A stretch of 64,000 nt of DNA, taken from positions 55,725 to 119,724 of the forward strand of contig CALANV010000028.1 of the NCBI GenBank assembly GCA_937926175.1. Reading direction: 5' to 3'. The notes under the pieces are model-generated. The model did no database searches. It was not told the DNA's origin and worked only from the letters and a program-made list of their open reading frames with translations. Below, one piece after another: positions 26,539 through 35,239 of the stretch; the stretch's first letter is position 1, and each line of letters opens with the position of its first letter. Origin of the DNA: an uncultured Rhodospirillales bacterium. GTDB taxonomy: Bacteria > Pseudomonadota > Alphaproteobacteria > CACIAM-22H2. The position numbers were made by a program, and so were the translations under genes.

Positions 26539-29478
26539 ATGCTCATCAAACGCATGAACGGCAGGCCTGCACGCCGAAGGCTGCAGGCTGTTGCGTCGAA
26601 CTTGACCTTTGGGACCATCGACCGTCGCGCCTTTCTTCACCGATCGGGTGCGGCCGCCGGTCTCGCCGCCTTCGGGTCTCTCGAGTTCGGCACCGTGCGG
26701 AAAGCCAAGGCCATTCCGGCGCCGATACCCGGCGCTGCGGTCGAGATCCGCAAGAACATCTGCACCCACTGCTCGGTGGGCTGCACGGTCCTGGCCGAAG
26801 TGCAGAACGGCGTGTGGACGGGACAGGAGCCCGGCTGGGACAGCCCCATCAACCGTGGCACGCACTGCGTCAAGGGTGCGGCGATCCGTGAGGTCGTACA
26901 GGGCGAACGGCGGCTCAAATATCCGATGAAGCTCGTCGACGGCCGCTGGGAGCGGATCTCGTGGAATCAGGCGATCGACGAGATCGGCGACAAGCTGCTC
27001 GAGCTGCGCGAGCAGGCCGGCGCGGACTCCGTCTACTGGCTCGGCTCGGCGAAGTTCACCAACGAGGCCTCATACCTGCTGCGAAAGTTCGCCGCATTCT
27101 GGGGCACCAACAACGTCGACCACCAGGCCCGTATCTGCCATTCGACCACCGTCGCCGGCGTCGCCAATACCTGGGGCTACGGCGCGCAGACCAATTCCTT
27201 CAACGACCTGCGCCACGCCAAGACCATGATCATCATGGGCGGCAATCCGGCCGAGGCGCACCCGATCTCGATGCAGCACATCCTGGCGGGAAAGGAGATC
27301 AACCGCGCCAACCTGGTCGTCATCGATCCACGCCTCACGCGCACCGCCGCGCATGCCACGCTCTATGTGCGCATCCGCCCCGGCACCGACATCCCGGTGC
27401 TGATGGGCATCATGTGGCACATCGTGCGGAACGGCTGGGAGGACAAGGAATTCATCCGGCAGCGCGTCTACGGGATGGATCAGGTCTACAAGGAAATCGA
27501 GAAATATCCGCCTGACGAGGTCGAGCGCATCACCGGCGTATCCGGCGACCAGCTCGAGCGCGTGGCGGAAATGCTGGCCAAGCAGAAGCCGGCGACTCTC
27601 ATCTGGGCCATGGGCCAGACGCAGAAATCGGTCGGCACGGCCAACGTGCGCGCCTCCTGCATCGCGCTGCTGCTCACGGGAAATGTCGGGGCGAGCGGCA
27701 CCGGCGCGAACATCTTCCGGGGGCACACCAACGTTCAGGGTGCAACCGACCTCGGCCTCGACGTCACGACGCTCCCGCTCTACTACGGCCTGACGGAAGC
27801 GGCCTGGAAACATTGGGCCCGCGTCTGGGACGTCGACTACGAATGGTTCCAGGGTCGGTTCGACGAGGTGCCGGCGAAGGGAGACCGCAAGCCCCGCACG
27901 CGCAAGCAGAACATGGAAGCACCCGGCATCGCCTCGACGCGGTGGTTTGATGCGGTGCTGCTGCCGGAAGACCAGATCGATCAGGCGAACCGGATCAGGG
28001 CCATGGTCGTGATGGGCCACGGCGGCAATACCATTCCGCGCATCCCCGATGCCGTGAAAGGTGTCGAGGCGCTCGATCTGCTGGTCGTTGCCGATCCGTA
28101 CCCGACTTCGTTCGCATCGATGTCGGAGCGCCGGAACGGCACCTATCTTCTTCCGGCCTGCACCTCGCTCGAGATGGAAGGGTCGCGCACGGCCTCCAAC
28201 CGTTCGCTGCAATGGGGCGAACAGGTCGTGAAGCCGGTGTTCGAGTCGAAGACCGACTACGAGATCCTCTATCGCCTCGCGAAGAAGCTCGGCCTCGCCG
28301 ACGACATGTTCAAGAACATCAAGGTCGAGAACGACGTGCCCAGCGCCGACGATCTTCTGCGCGAGATCAATCGCGGCGGCTGGTCGACCGGCTACTGCGG
28401 CCAGTCGCCGGAGCGCCTCAAGGCGCATATGAGGAACCAGCACAAGTTCGACATCGCCACGCTGCGGGCACCGAAGGACGATCCCGAAGTCGGCGGCGAT
28501 TACTACGGCCTTCCCTGGCCCTGCTGGGGCAAGCCCGAAATCCGCCATCCCGGCTCGGCCGTCCTCTATGACACGTCGCGCCACGTGAAGGACGGCGGCA
28601 GCCCGTTCCGGGCGCGCTTCGGTCTGGAACGCGACGGCCAGACGCTCCTTGCCGAGGACTCGTACACGAAAGGATCGGAGCTGACCGACGGCTATCCCGA
28701 ATTCACCCTGGGCGTGCTGAAGAAACTCGGCTGGGACAAGGACCTCACGCCCGAGGAGCTGGCGATCATCAACACGATCGGCGGCAATGCGCCCGATGCC
28801 GTGTCGTGGGCGATCGATCTTTCCGGCGGCATTCAGCGGGTCTGTCTGGATCACGGCGTCATGCATTACGGCAACGGCAAGGCCCGGGCGGTCGCCTGGA
28901 ACCTGCCCGACCCGATCCCGGTGCATCGCGAGCCGATCTACTCGCCGAAGCCCGACCTCGTCGCGAAGTACCCGACGCGGCCCGATGAATGGCAACTCCG
29001 GATGCCGAATCTCGGCTTCTCGGTGCAGAAGGCGGCACTGGACCGGAACATCGCCGCGGAGTTCCCGATCATCCTGAGCTCAGGACGCCTCGTCGAATAC
29101 GAGGGTGGCGGCGAAGAGACGCGCTCCAACCGATGGCTCGCCGAGCTGCAGCAGGACGCATTCGTCGAGATCAACCCGGCGGACGCGGCCGAACGCGGCA
29201 TCCGGGATGGGCAGTGGGTCTGGGTGTTCGGTCCCGAGAACAACGCCAAGGCGCGCGTCAAGGCGCTGGTCACGGAGCGGGTCGGCAAGGGTGTGGCGTG
29301 GATGCCGTTCCACTTCGCGGGATTCTATCAGGGCGAAAATCTGCGTGGGCGCTATCCGGAAGGGACCGATCCCATCGTCCTCGGCGAAAGCGTCAACACC
29401 GTCACGACCTATGGCTACGACCCGGTGACCAACATGCACGAGGGCAAGGTCACGCTGTGCCAGATCCGGGCGGCCTGA
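26539..29478 (+). CDS. fdhA: Formate dehydrogenase catalytic alpha subunit (Cys type)
   Basis: The 979-aa molybdopterin oxidoreductase oxidises formate to CO2. A Tat signal with twin arginines (R29-R30, TIDRRAFLHRSG) targets it to the periplasm. Next comes a [4Fe-4S] site, C75-x2-C78-x3-C82-x27-C110. The metal ligand is Cys200, followed by His201 (HQARICHSTTV), so this is a cysteine rather than selenocysteine enzyme. The molybdopterin-binding C-terminal domain ends with MPFHFAGFYQGENLRGRYPEGTDP. Downstream fdhB and fdhC give the classic FdnGHI-like membrane complex. Start ATG 26539 keeps the Tat motif at about residue 28. Confidence 0.95.
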   Translation: MLIKRMNGRPARRRLQAVASNLTFGTIDRRAFLHRSGAAAGLAAFGSLEFGTVRKAKAIPAPIPGAAVEIRKNICTHCSVGCTVLAEVQNGVWTGQEPGWDSPINRGTHCVKGAAIREVVQGERRLKYPMKLVDGRWERISWNQAIDEIGDKLLELREQAGADSVYWLGSAKFTNEASYLLRKFAAFWGTNNVDHQARICHSTTVAGVANTWGYGAQTNSFNDLRHAKTMIIMGGNPAEAHPISMQHILAGKEINRANLVVIDPRLTRTAAHATLYVRIRPGTDIPVLMGIMWHIVRNGWEDKEFIRQRVYGMDQVYKEIEKYPPDEVERITGVSGDQLERVAEMLAKQKPATLIWAMGQTQKSVGTANVRASCIALLLTGNVGASGTGANIFRGHTNVQGATDLGLDVTTLPLYYGLTEAAWKHWARVWDVDYEWFQGRFDEVPAKGDRKPRTRKQNMEAPGIASTRWFDAVLLPEDQIDQANRIRAMVVMGHGGNTIPRIPDAVKGVEALDLLVVADPYPTSFASMSERRNGTYLLPACTSLEMEGSRTASNRSLQWGEQVVKPVFESKTDYEILYRLAKKLGLADDMFKNIKVENDVPSADDLLREINRGGWSTGYCGQSPERLKAHMRNQHKFDIATLRAPKDDPEVGGDYYGLPWPCWGKPEIRHPGSAVLYDTSRHVKDGGSPFRARFGLERDGQTLLAEDSYTKGSELTDGYPEFTLGVLKKLGWDKDLTPEELAIINTIGGNAPDAVSWAIDLSGGIQRVCLDHGVMHYGNGKARAVAWNLPDPIPVHREPIYSPKPDLVAKYPTRPDEWQLRMPNLGFSVQKAALDRNIAAEFPIILSSGRLVEYEGGGEETRSNRWLAELQQDAFVEINPADAAERGIRDGQWVWVFGPENNAKARVKALVTERVGKGVAWMPFHFAGFYQGENLRGRYPEGTDPIVLGESVNTVTTYGYDPVTNMHEGKVTLCQIRAA

Positions 29479-29493
29479 GCCGGAGAGAACGCA

Positions 29494-30090
29494 ATGGCCC
29501 GAATGAAATTCCTCTGTGACGCGGACCGCTGCATCGAATGCAATGCCTGCGTCACCGCATGCAAGAACGAGCATGACGTGCCGTGGGGCATCTTCCGGCG
29601 CCGGGTCGTCACGATCAATGACGGCAAGCCGGGCGAGCGGTCCATCTCCATGGCCTGCATGCACTGCACGGATGCGCCATGCATGGCTGTCTGCCCGGTC
29701 GACTGTTTCTACCGGACCGAGGACGGCGTGGTTCTGCACTCAAAGGACCTGTGCATCGGCTGCGGCTATTGCTTCTACGCCTGCCCGTTCGGCGCACCGC
29801 AGTATCCGCAGGCCGGCAACTTCGGCACGCGCGGTAAGATGGACAAGTGCACCTACTGTTCCGGTGGGCCGGAGCCGGACTCGTCGGCGGCGGAGTACGT
29901 CAAGTACGGCCGTAATCGCCTTGCCGAGGGCAAGCTGCCGATCTGCGCCGAGATGTGCTCGACGAAATCCCTCCTTGCGGGCGACGGCGAGATGATCGAG
30001 CAGATCTACAACGAGCGCGTCGCCGTACGCGGCTATGGCTCGGGCATGTGGGGCTGGAAGACGGCCTATGGCGAGACGACAGCGTCCTGA
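29494..30090 (+). CDS. fdhB: Formate dehydrogenase iron-sulfur beta subunit
   Basis: The 198-aa protein passes electrons from the catalytic subunit to the membrane cytochrome. It carries cysteine groups for four [4Fe-4S] clusters: CIECNACVTAC near residue 13, CMHCTDAPCMAVCP at about 55, CIGCGYCFYACP at about 87, and CTYC with CAEMC at about 119 and 151. It has no Tat signal of its own, so it likely travels with the alpha subunit. It starts 15 bp after fdhA. Confidence 0.95.
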   Translation: MARMKFLCDADRCIECNACVTACKNEHDVPWGIFRRRVVTINDGKPGERSISMACMHCTDAPCMAVCPVDCFYRTEDGVVLHSKDLCIGCGYCFYACPFGAPQYPQAGNFGTRGKMDKCTYCSGGPEPDSSAAEYVKYGRNRLAEGKLPICAEMCSTKSLLAGDGEMIEQIYNERVAVRGYGSGMWGWKTAYGETTAS

Positions 30091-30130
30091 TCGGGTGGAC
30101 GGGACCGCAAGGTTGCGGAAGGAAGCCGCG

Positions 30131-31147
30131 ATGAAACTGGGCATTCACGCAGTCCGCCTCCTGATGGCGACGCTCCTCCTCGCCTTCGTGGCAGGTGTCG
30201 ACCCGATATCGGCGCAACAGCCGAGCGGCTCGAATCCGACGGCTGAGTCGGTAACGGAAGAGCAGCTCTTGCGCGAACTCGGCAAGCTCCAGGGTCGTCT
30301 CACGATTCCGAACCAGATCCTGGCGACGGTGGAGCAGCCGCAGGGACGAGGTTATCGCGCTTTCCATGAAGGCGCGCTGCCGTGGATCGGCGGCATCGCC
30401 ATCCTCGGCATGCTTGTCCTGCTCGCCGTGTTCTACTTCCTCCGCGGACCGATCCGGCTGCAGCCCGGCAAGGACTCCGGCCGCAAGATCCTGCGCTTCA
30501 CCGCCTTCGAGCGCTTCATCCATTGGACGACCGCGACCAGCTTCATCGTGCTGGCGATCACCGGACTCAATTATTTCTTCGGCAAGCGGCTGCTCATGCC
30601 GCTGCTCGGCCCGGATGCCTTCGCGGCGTGGTCGCAGTGGGCGAAATACGCCCACAACTTTCTGGCCTGGCCGTTCATGCTGGGCCTGCTGTTCATGATC
30701 GCCGTCTGGGTGAAGGACAATCTTCCGGACCGCTACGACGCCGCCTGGCTCAAGGCCGGCGGCGGTTTCCTCGGCAACGAGCAGCCGACCGCCGCGCGCT
30801 TCAATGCCGGCCAGAAGCTGGTCTTCTGGTCCGTGGTGCTCTTCGGTGTCGCGCTCTCGGTGACCGGCATCATCATGCTGTTCCCCTTCGCCCTGCTCGA
30901 CGTCAACGGCATGCAGTGGGCCCAGTACGTGCACAGCATCGCCGCGGTTGTTCTGATCGCGATCATCATCGCGCACATCTATATCGGGACGCTCGGCATG
31001 GAAGGCGCGTGGGATGCAATGGGATCGGGCGAGGTCGACCTCGCCTGGGCGCGCCACCATCACCGTGCCTGGGTCGAGCAGCAGCAGGCGAAGACCCTGC
31101 ATGGACCTCAGCTCGGCAAAGGTTCGGCGTCGGCGCCGGCCGAATAG
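30131..31147 (+). CDS. fdhC: Formate dehydrogenase cytochrome b556 gamma subunit
   Basis: The 338-aa membrane protein has a cleavable N-terminal signal (ending near ISAQQ), a periplasmic segment (about 30-105), then five hydrophobic segments. Histidines that should bind two b hemes are visible in FERFIHWTTA, KYAHNFLAWP, VHSIAAV and IIAHIYIG. It anchors the formate dehydrogenase complex and passes electrons to quinone. The ATG at 30131, behind GGAAG, is chosen; an upstream frame in the fdhB end is not family-like. The signal-bearing N-terminal extension is typical of alphaproteobacterial FdhC. Confidence 0.93.
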   Translation: MKLGIHAVRLLMATLLLAFVAGVDPISAQQPSGSNPTAESVTEEQLLRELGKLQGRLTIPNQILATVEQPQGRGYRAFHEGALPWIGGIAILGMLVLLAVFYFLRGPIRLQPGKDSGRKILRFTAFERFIHWTTATSFIVLAITGLNYFFGKRLLMPLLGPDAFAAWSQWAKYAHNFLAWPFMLGLLFMIAVWVKDNLPDRYDAAWLKAGGGFLGNEQPTAARFNAGQKLVFWSVVLFGVALSVTGIIMLFPFALLDVNGMQWAQYVHSIAAVVLIAIIIAHIYIGTLGMEGAWDAMGSGEVDLAWARHHHRAWVEQQQAKTLHGPQLGKGSASAPAE

Positions 31148-31180
31148 CCCGCATCCCGGCCGGCTGCGACCGCTTTCGCG

Positions 31181-31372
31181 CTATGATTCCTCGTCGCGAG
31201 CCGTCGGATTGCCGGTCCACCGTTCGCCGACGAGGTTGGATCCCGGCTCGCCGACGCGCGTGCTCGACGTGGAGTAGATTTCGTAGGCAGGTTTCTGGAA
31301 AGCCGGCAGAACGAGGGCCGCAATCACGCCCACCACGATCGCCGCCACGATTCCGGACAAGATAACGCGCAT
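31181..31372 (-). CDS. Small single-pass membrane protein
   Basis: The 63-aa protein has one N-terminal hydrophobic helix (residues 3-25) and a conserved-looking tail (YSTSSTRVGEPGSNLVGERW). Small proteins with this STSSTRVG.PG.NLVG tail are, from memory, frequent in alphaproteobacteria and unnamed. It is antisense to the fdh operon direction, placed between fdhC and the DUF3305 gene. Start is ATG 31372. Confidence 0.7.
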   Translation of the reverse strand: MRVILSGIVAAIVVGVIAALVLPAFQKPAYEIYSTSSTRVGEPGSNLVGERWTGNPTARDEES

Positions 31373-31611
31373 GGCGTGTCCCTGCTGCAGGCCCGCCGCA
31401 TCACGCCAGACGCGATATCGCGTCGGAACGGGCGACCGGCCGCAAAGCTTAAACCCGCCACGGCTCGGGAAGTTCCAGGCGACCGGCCCTGCTCAATGCA
31501 TACCCACGGCTCGGCACGGCAACGCTCGGGCGGCCCGCCGCCCACCGGAACTGGAGTCTTTCCGCCACGTTCGAAGCTTGCATAACGGACTCGCGCGGAA
31601 GGTACGTCGCC

Positions 31612-32097
31612 ATGACCGAGCGCCACGTCGATGTCGGCGTGATCGTCGCAAGAAAGAGGCTCGGAAGTCCCTGGGCGGACCATGCCTGGGTACCGCATTC
31701 CGTTCTTCCCGCCGTCCCTTCCGCCGCACCATGGACGTCGCTTGGGATGGATGGCGATGACGAACTCTTCTACGCCGGCCCCGCCGTGCTGACGCTTCAT
31801 GCCGCCGAGACGGCCCATTACCGGGACAACCTCGCCTCCGGCCGGCCTTCGCTTTGGGTATCGCTCCGGCTTCTCGGTGCCGATGCATGCGAGATTCGCG
31901 GCGTGACCGCAAATCCTTACGAGGGCGAGGCCTTGACCGAAGGCATCGGCGGAATCGTCGAGGCGGTCCCGATGCCGACGGAGATCCAGGCCAAGGTCGC
32001 TGCGTTCTTCGGGATGTTCCATGTCGAGCGGCCGTTCATCAAGCGCAAGCGCAACCGTGCCGACCCGGCAATGCCCGGACGTCGGCGCGGGTCGTAG
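31612..32097 (+). CDS. DUF3305 domain protein of the formate dehydrogenase cluster
   Basis: The 161-aa soluble protein matches the DUF3305 pattern: an opening VDVGVIVARKRLGSPWADHAWVP, then LWVSLRLLG and the tail MPTEIQAKVAAFFGMFHVERPFIKRKR. DUF3305 genes sit beside formate dehydrogenase genes together with DUF3306, which suggests a maturation or regulatory role; none is proven. The next gene starts 20 bp downstream. Confidence 0.85.
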   Translation: MTERHVDVGVIVARKRLGSPWADHAWVPHSVLPAVPSAAPWTSLGMDGDDELFYAGPAVLTLHAAETAHYRDNLASGRPSLWVSLRLLGADACEIRGVTANPYEGEALTEGIGGIVEAVPMPTEIQAKVAAFFGMFHVERPFIKRKRNRADPAMPGRRRGS

Positions 32098-32117
32098 CTT
32101 CCCCCGCAGGCGAACGA

Positions 32118-32669
32118 ATGAGCGAAGATTTCCTGTCACGCTGGTCGCGCCGCAAGGACGCGGCGCGTCGCGCCGACCGCAGCACGGCGCGGTCAGATGA
32201 GGCCGCGACGATCACGCCGGCGGCGCGGCAGCCGCAGGCCGACGATCCGGAGACGACGCGCGGTGCCGAACCTGCGCTCACGCCGGAAGAGATCGCGGCG
32301 CTGCCGAAGATCGACGAGCTGACGCCCGACAGCGACATCAAGGGTTTCCTGCGTCGCGGCGTCCCGGAAGGGCTCCGGAAGGCGGCCCTCAGGAAAATGT
32401 GGACGCTCGATCCCGCGATCCGCGACTTCGTGGGCCACGCCCGCGACTACGATTATGACTGGAACACGCCGGGTGGCGCGCCGGGCCATCGCCCGCTGGC
32501 GCCCGGCGACGATGTCGCCGCCATGGTCCGGCGCATCCTGGGCAGGTCGAACGACGCCGAGTCCAGCCGGACCGCCGACGCGAAACCCGTCGACAGCAGC
32601 GAAAGAGAAACCCCGGCCTCGCCGGAAGGAAGCGAGACGGCAGCCGATCCCGATGATCGGAAGGATTGA
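32118..32669 (+). CDS. DUF3306 domain protein of the formate dehydrogenase cluster
   Basis: The 183-aa protein opens with FLSRWSRRKDAARR and contains LPKIDELTPDSDIKGFLRRGVPEGLRKAALRKMWTLDPAIRDFVGHARDYDYDWNTPGG, the recognisable DUF3306 core (about 62-125). The ends are charged and probably disordered. Always paired with DUF3305 near fdh genes; function unknown. The ATG at 32118 has a weak AGGCGA ribosome site. Confidence 0.87.
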   Translation: MSEDFLSRWSRRKDAARRADRSTARSDEAATITPAARQPQADDPETTRGAEPALTPEEIAALPKIDELTPDSDIKGFLRRGVPEGLRKAALRKMWTLDPAIRDFVGHARDYDYDWNTPGGAPGHRPLAPGDDVAAMVRRILGRSNDAESSRTADAKPVDSSERETPASPEGSETAADPDDRKD

Positions 32670-32884
32670 TGAAATCGACCTGATACGCTCGCACGGACGT
32701 CGCTCACGCATCGTCGCGGCGCGCCTCGCGCGACGCGCTGTGCGCGTTCGCGTCAAGCATCAGGACGATGTGAAGGAACGACGCGCGAAACCGTCCGATC
32801 GTCTCGTTCGTTGAACATTCGGGCATGAGCGGGGGGCAGGCGCGTACAAGTGCGCCGGCGCGTGTCCGCAACCTGGAGATGATC

Positions 32885-33472
32885 ATGCGCAAGATGCTTC
32901 TCGCCGCCCTGCTCGGTTCCACGGCCGTCATCGCCGCCGCGGCTCATGCCCAGACGAATACGCCGTCGGGCGCTGCGACCGGCCCGGCGGATCTCTGCCG
33001 GGAGCTGCTCGCTTACGCCGACAAGAAAGCCGCCGAGCCGCCGAAGAACGCGGCCGGCCAGGCGCCCAGTTCCGCCGCCGCCCCCATCGCGCGAACCGAC
33101 CAACGTTCATCGGGCACCCAGGGCGGCGGGTCCGTCGGCCCGAGCACGTCGACCGATACGAGCAGCCAGGAATCCGCGCCGCCGACCACGCCGGTGACAC
33201 CCGGCACCGCAGAGGCGGCCGCGTCCAGCCCGCACGCCACGGATTCCTCGAACGAACAAACGGGCGCCAGTCCGGCCGGCTCTGCCGAAGGACCGACGGC
33301 GTTCAGGCTCGCTGGCGGCGTGACCGTGCAGCAGGTACGCGACACGGTCAAAGGCGGTGACCGCCAGGCCTGCCGCGAAATGGCGCAAACGTTGCGGCGC
33401 GCCGGGGCGGACATGCCGGCCGCGCTCATGGCGCTCGCGGCCTACGAACCCGACCCGGCAAAGCGCCAATAG
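32885..33472 (+). CDS. Exported protein of unknown function with Ser/Thr/Pro-rich linker
   Basis: The 195-aa protein has a clear signal peptide (residues 1-21, cleavage near AHAQ), a short Cys-containing helix (DLCRELLAYADKKAAE), a long Ser/Thr/Pro/Gly linker (about 48-135), and a C-terminal helical domain with a second Cys (VQQVRDTVKGGDRQACREMAQTLRRAGADMPAALMALAA). The two cysteines could form a disulfide. Start ATG 32885 has GGAG seven bases upstream. No family recognised. It lies between the fdh cluster and mcrBC, 215 bp after DUF3306. Confidence 0.65.
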   Translation: MRKMLLAALLGSTAVIAAAAHAQTNTPSGAATGPADLCRELLAYADKKAAEPPKNAAGQAPSSAAAPIARTDQRSSGTQGGGSVGPSTSTDTSSQESAPPTTPVTPGTAEAAASSPHATDSSNEQTGASPAGSAEGPTAFRLAGGVTVQQVRDTVKGGDRQACREMAQTLRRAGADMPAALMALAAYEPDPAKRQ

Positions 33473-33709
33473 CGAAACCCGTCGCGGTCGGCTGCCGCCG
33501 ACAGGAATGCCGCCCAAGATCAACGGGAATAATTCCTTGCGGCATGACTTTCGTTTTGCTTGATTGACCGGCGGGCCGTAAGGCTTCGTGTCGATTTTAT
33601 TTTGACCTTCGTCAGACTTGGCAAAGAAAAGCCTGCGATCCTTAGGCCGCCGCGCCGGCAGCGAGGCCGAACACGAGGCGAGGGCGGTGCGGACGAAGGA
33701 AGGTTCGCC

Positions 33710-35224
33710 GTGAGCGCACAGCTGCTCGACAGACCGTCCCCGAACCCGTCCCGCGCCAGGGGCATCGGCCGACGGGCCGCTACACACGCGACGACGCCCG
33801 CGCGGCTGTCGCCCGAGAACGACTACTGGATGGTCGGCGCCTACTGGAAGGGTTTCGATCCGCCCGACCAGACGGCGCGGTTCCTCGAGGAGGGGATCTG
33901 GGAGAACGGTTACGACGACCGGCACGTCGAACGGGTCAAGACGATGAAGGCCGGCGACCGGATCGCGATCAAAGCCACGACGACGCAGCGGGTCAATCTG
34001 CCCTTCGACGCCGACGGGCATGCCGTGTCGAAGATGACGATCAAGGCCGTCGGCACCATCGTCCACAATCCGGGCAACGGCTACCAGATCGAGGTGGCGT
34101 GGGACCCGGATTTCGTGCCGCGCGACTGGTACTTCTATACGTACCAGCAGACGGTCTGGCGGCTGCGGCGGGACGATCCGCGGGCGCAGCGACTCATCGA
34201 CTTCGCGTTCCATGGTGCCGCGCAGGACTATGCCTTCTTCATCGATCGCCGGCGACGCAGCGCCCCGCGGCCTGTCGAACATGGCGACAGCCGGCGCACC
34301 GGGCAGGCGATTCCCGATGGCGGGCCGCAAGTCCGGACGCCGGCATACACGGTCGCGGACATCCTCGCCGAAGGCGTATTCCTGGACGAGGCCGAGATCG
34401 AGCTTGCGCTCGACCGGCTCCGGTCGCGGAAGAACGTGATCCTCCAGGGCCCGCCGGGCGTCGGCAAGACGTTCCTCGCCCGCAAGCTCGCCTATGCGCT
34501 GATCGGCGCGCGCGACGACCGCGTCGCGATGGTTCAGTTCCATCAATCCTATTCGTACGAGGACTTTGTCCGCGGGTACCGCCCGTCGACGGATGGGACC
34601 GGCGGCTTCACGCTCGTGGACGGACCGTTCGTCCGCTTCTGTGAACGCGCTCATGAGGATCCGGACCGCGACTACGTCTTCATCATCGACGAGATCAATC
34701 GCGGCAATCTCGGCCAGATCTTCGGCGAGCTCCTCATGCTGCTGGAGGCCGACAAGCGCGGGGCGCGTCATGCCATCCCCCTCGCCTATTCCCGGTACGC
34801 GGGCGAAACGTTCCACGTGCCGGCGAACGTGCACGTGCTCGGCACGATGAACGTGGCCGACCGGTCGCTGGCCATGGTCGACTACGCGCTGCGCCGCCGA
34901 TTCGCGTTCGTCACACTGACGCCGCAGTTCGAGAAGCCGCGCTTCCGCGCCTGGCTGACGGCGCGGGGGATGGATGCAGCGCTCGCCGACCTCATCGTAC
35001 GGCGCATGGTCGCGGTCAACCGCATGATCGCCGAGGATCGCAATCTCGGTCCGTCTTATCGGATCGGACACAGCTGCTTCATCCAGGGACGCGCCGACTT
35101 CGCCGGCCTCGATCGGGGCTGGTACGAGACGATCGTCAAGACCGAGATCGCGCCGCTCCTCGAGGAGTACTGGTACGACGACCCGCACAAGGTCGCCGAT
35201 GCCGTGCGCCGGCTGTTGGCGTGA
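33710..35224 (+). CDS. mcrB: McrB-like AAA+ GTPase with N-terminal PUA/EVE-like domain
   Basis: The 504-aa motor of a modification-dependent restriction system. Residues about 36-152 (DYWMVGAYWKGFDP...FYTYQQTVWRL) resemble PUA/EVE-like modified-base readers rather than the E. coli McrB N-terminal domain. Residues about 215-470 are the McrB AAA+ domain: Walker A GPPGVGKT (247-254), FHQSYSYEDFVRGYRP, Walker B FIIDEINRG (about 324-332) and the McrB signature MNVADRS (380-386). It should hydrolyse GTP and translocate DNA to let McrC cut. A GTG at 33710 with GGAAGG upstream is preferred; an in-frame upstream extension is arginine-rich and unlikely. Confidence 0.9.
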   Translation: MSAQLLDRPSPNPSRARGIGRRAATHATTPARLSPENDYWMVGAYWKGFDPPDQTARFLEEGIWENGYDDRHVERVKTMKAGDRIAIKATTTQRVNLPFDADGHAVSKMTIKAVGTIVHNPGNGYQIEVAWDPDFVPRDWYFYTYQQTVWRLRRDDPRAQRLIDFAFHGAAQDYAFFIDRRRRSAPRPVEHGDSRRTGQAIPDGGPQVRTPAYTVADILAEGVFLDEAEIELALDRLRSRKNVILQGPPGVGKTFLARKLAYALIGARDDRVAMVQFHQSYSYEDFVRGYRPSTDGTGGFTLVDGPFVRFCERAHEDPDRDYVFIIDEINRGNLGQIFGELLMLLEADKRGARHAIPLAYSRYAGETFHVPANVHVLGTMNVADRSLAMVDYALRRRFAFVTLTPQFEKPRFRAWLTARGMDAALADLIVRRMVAVNRMIAEDRNLGPSYRIGHSCFIQGRADFAGLDRGWYETIVKTEIAPLLEEYWYDDPHKVADAVRRLLA

Positions 35225-35239
35225 ACGGGAGCGGCGATC

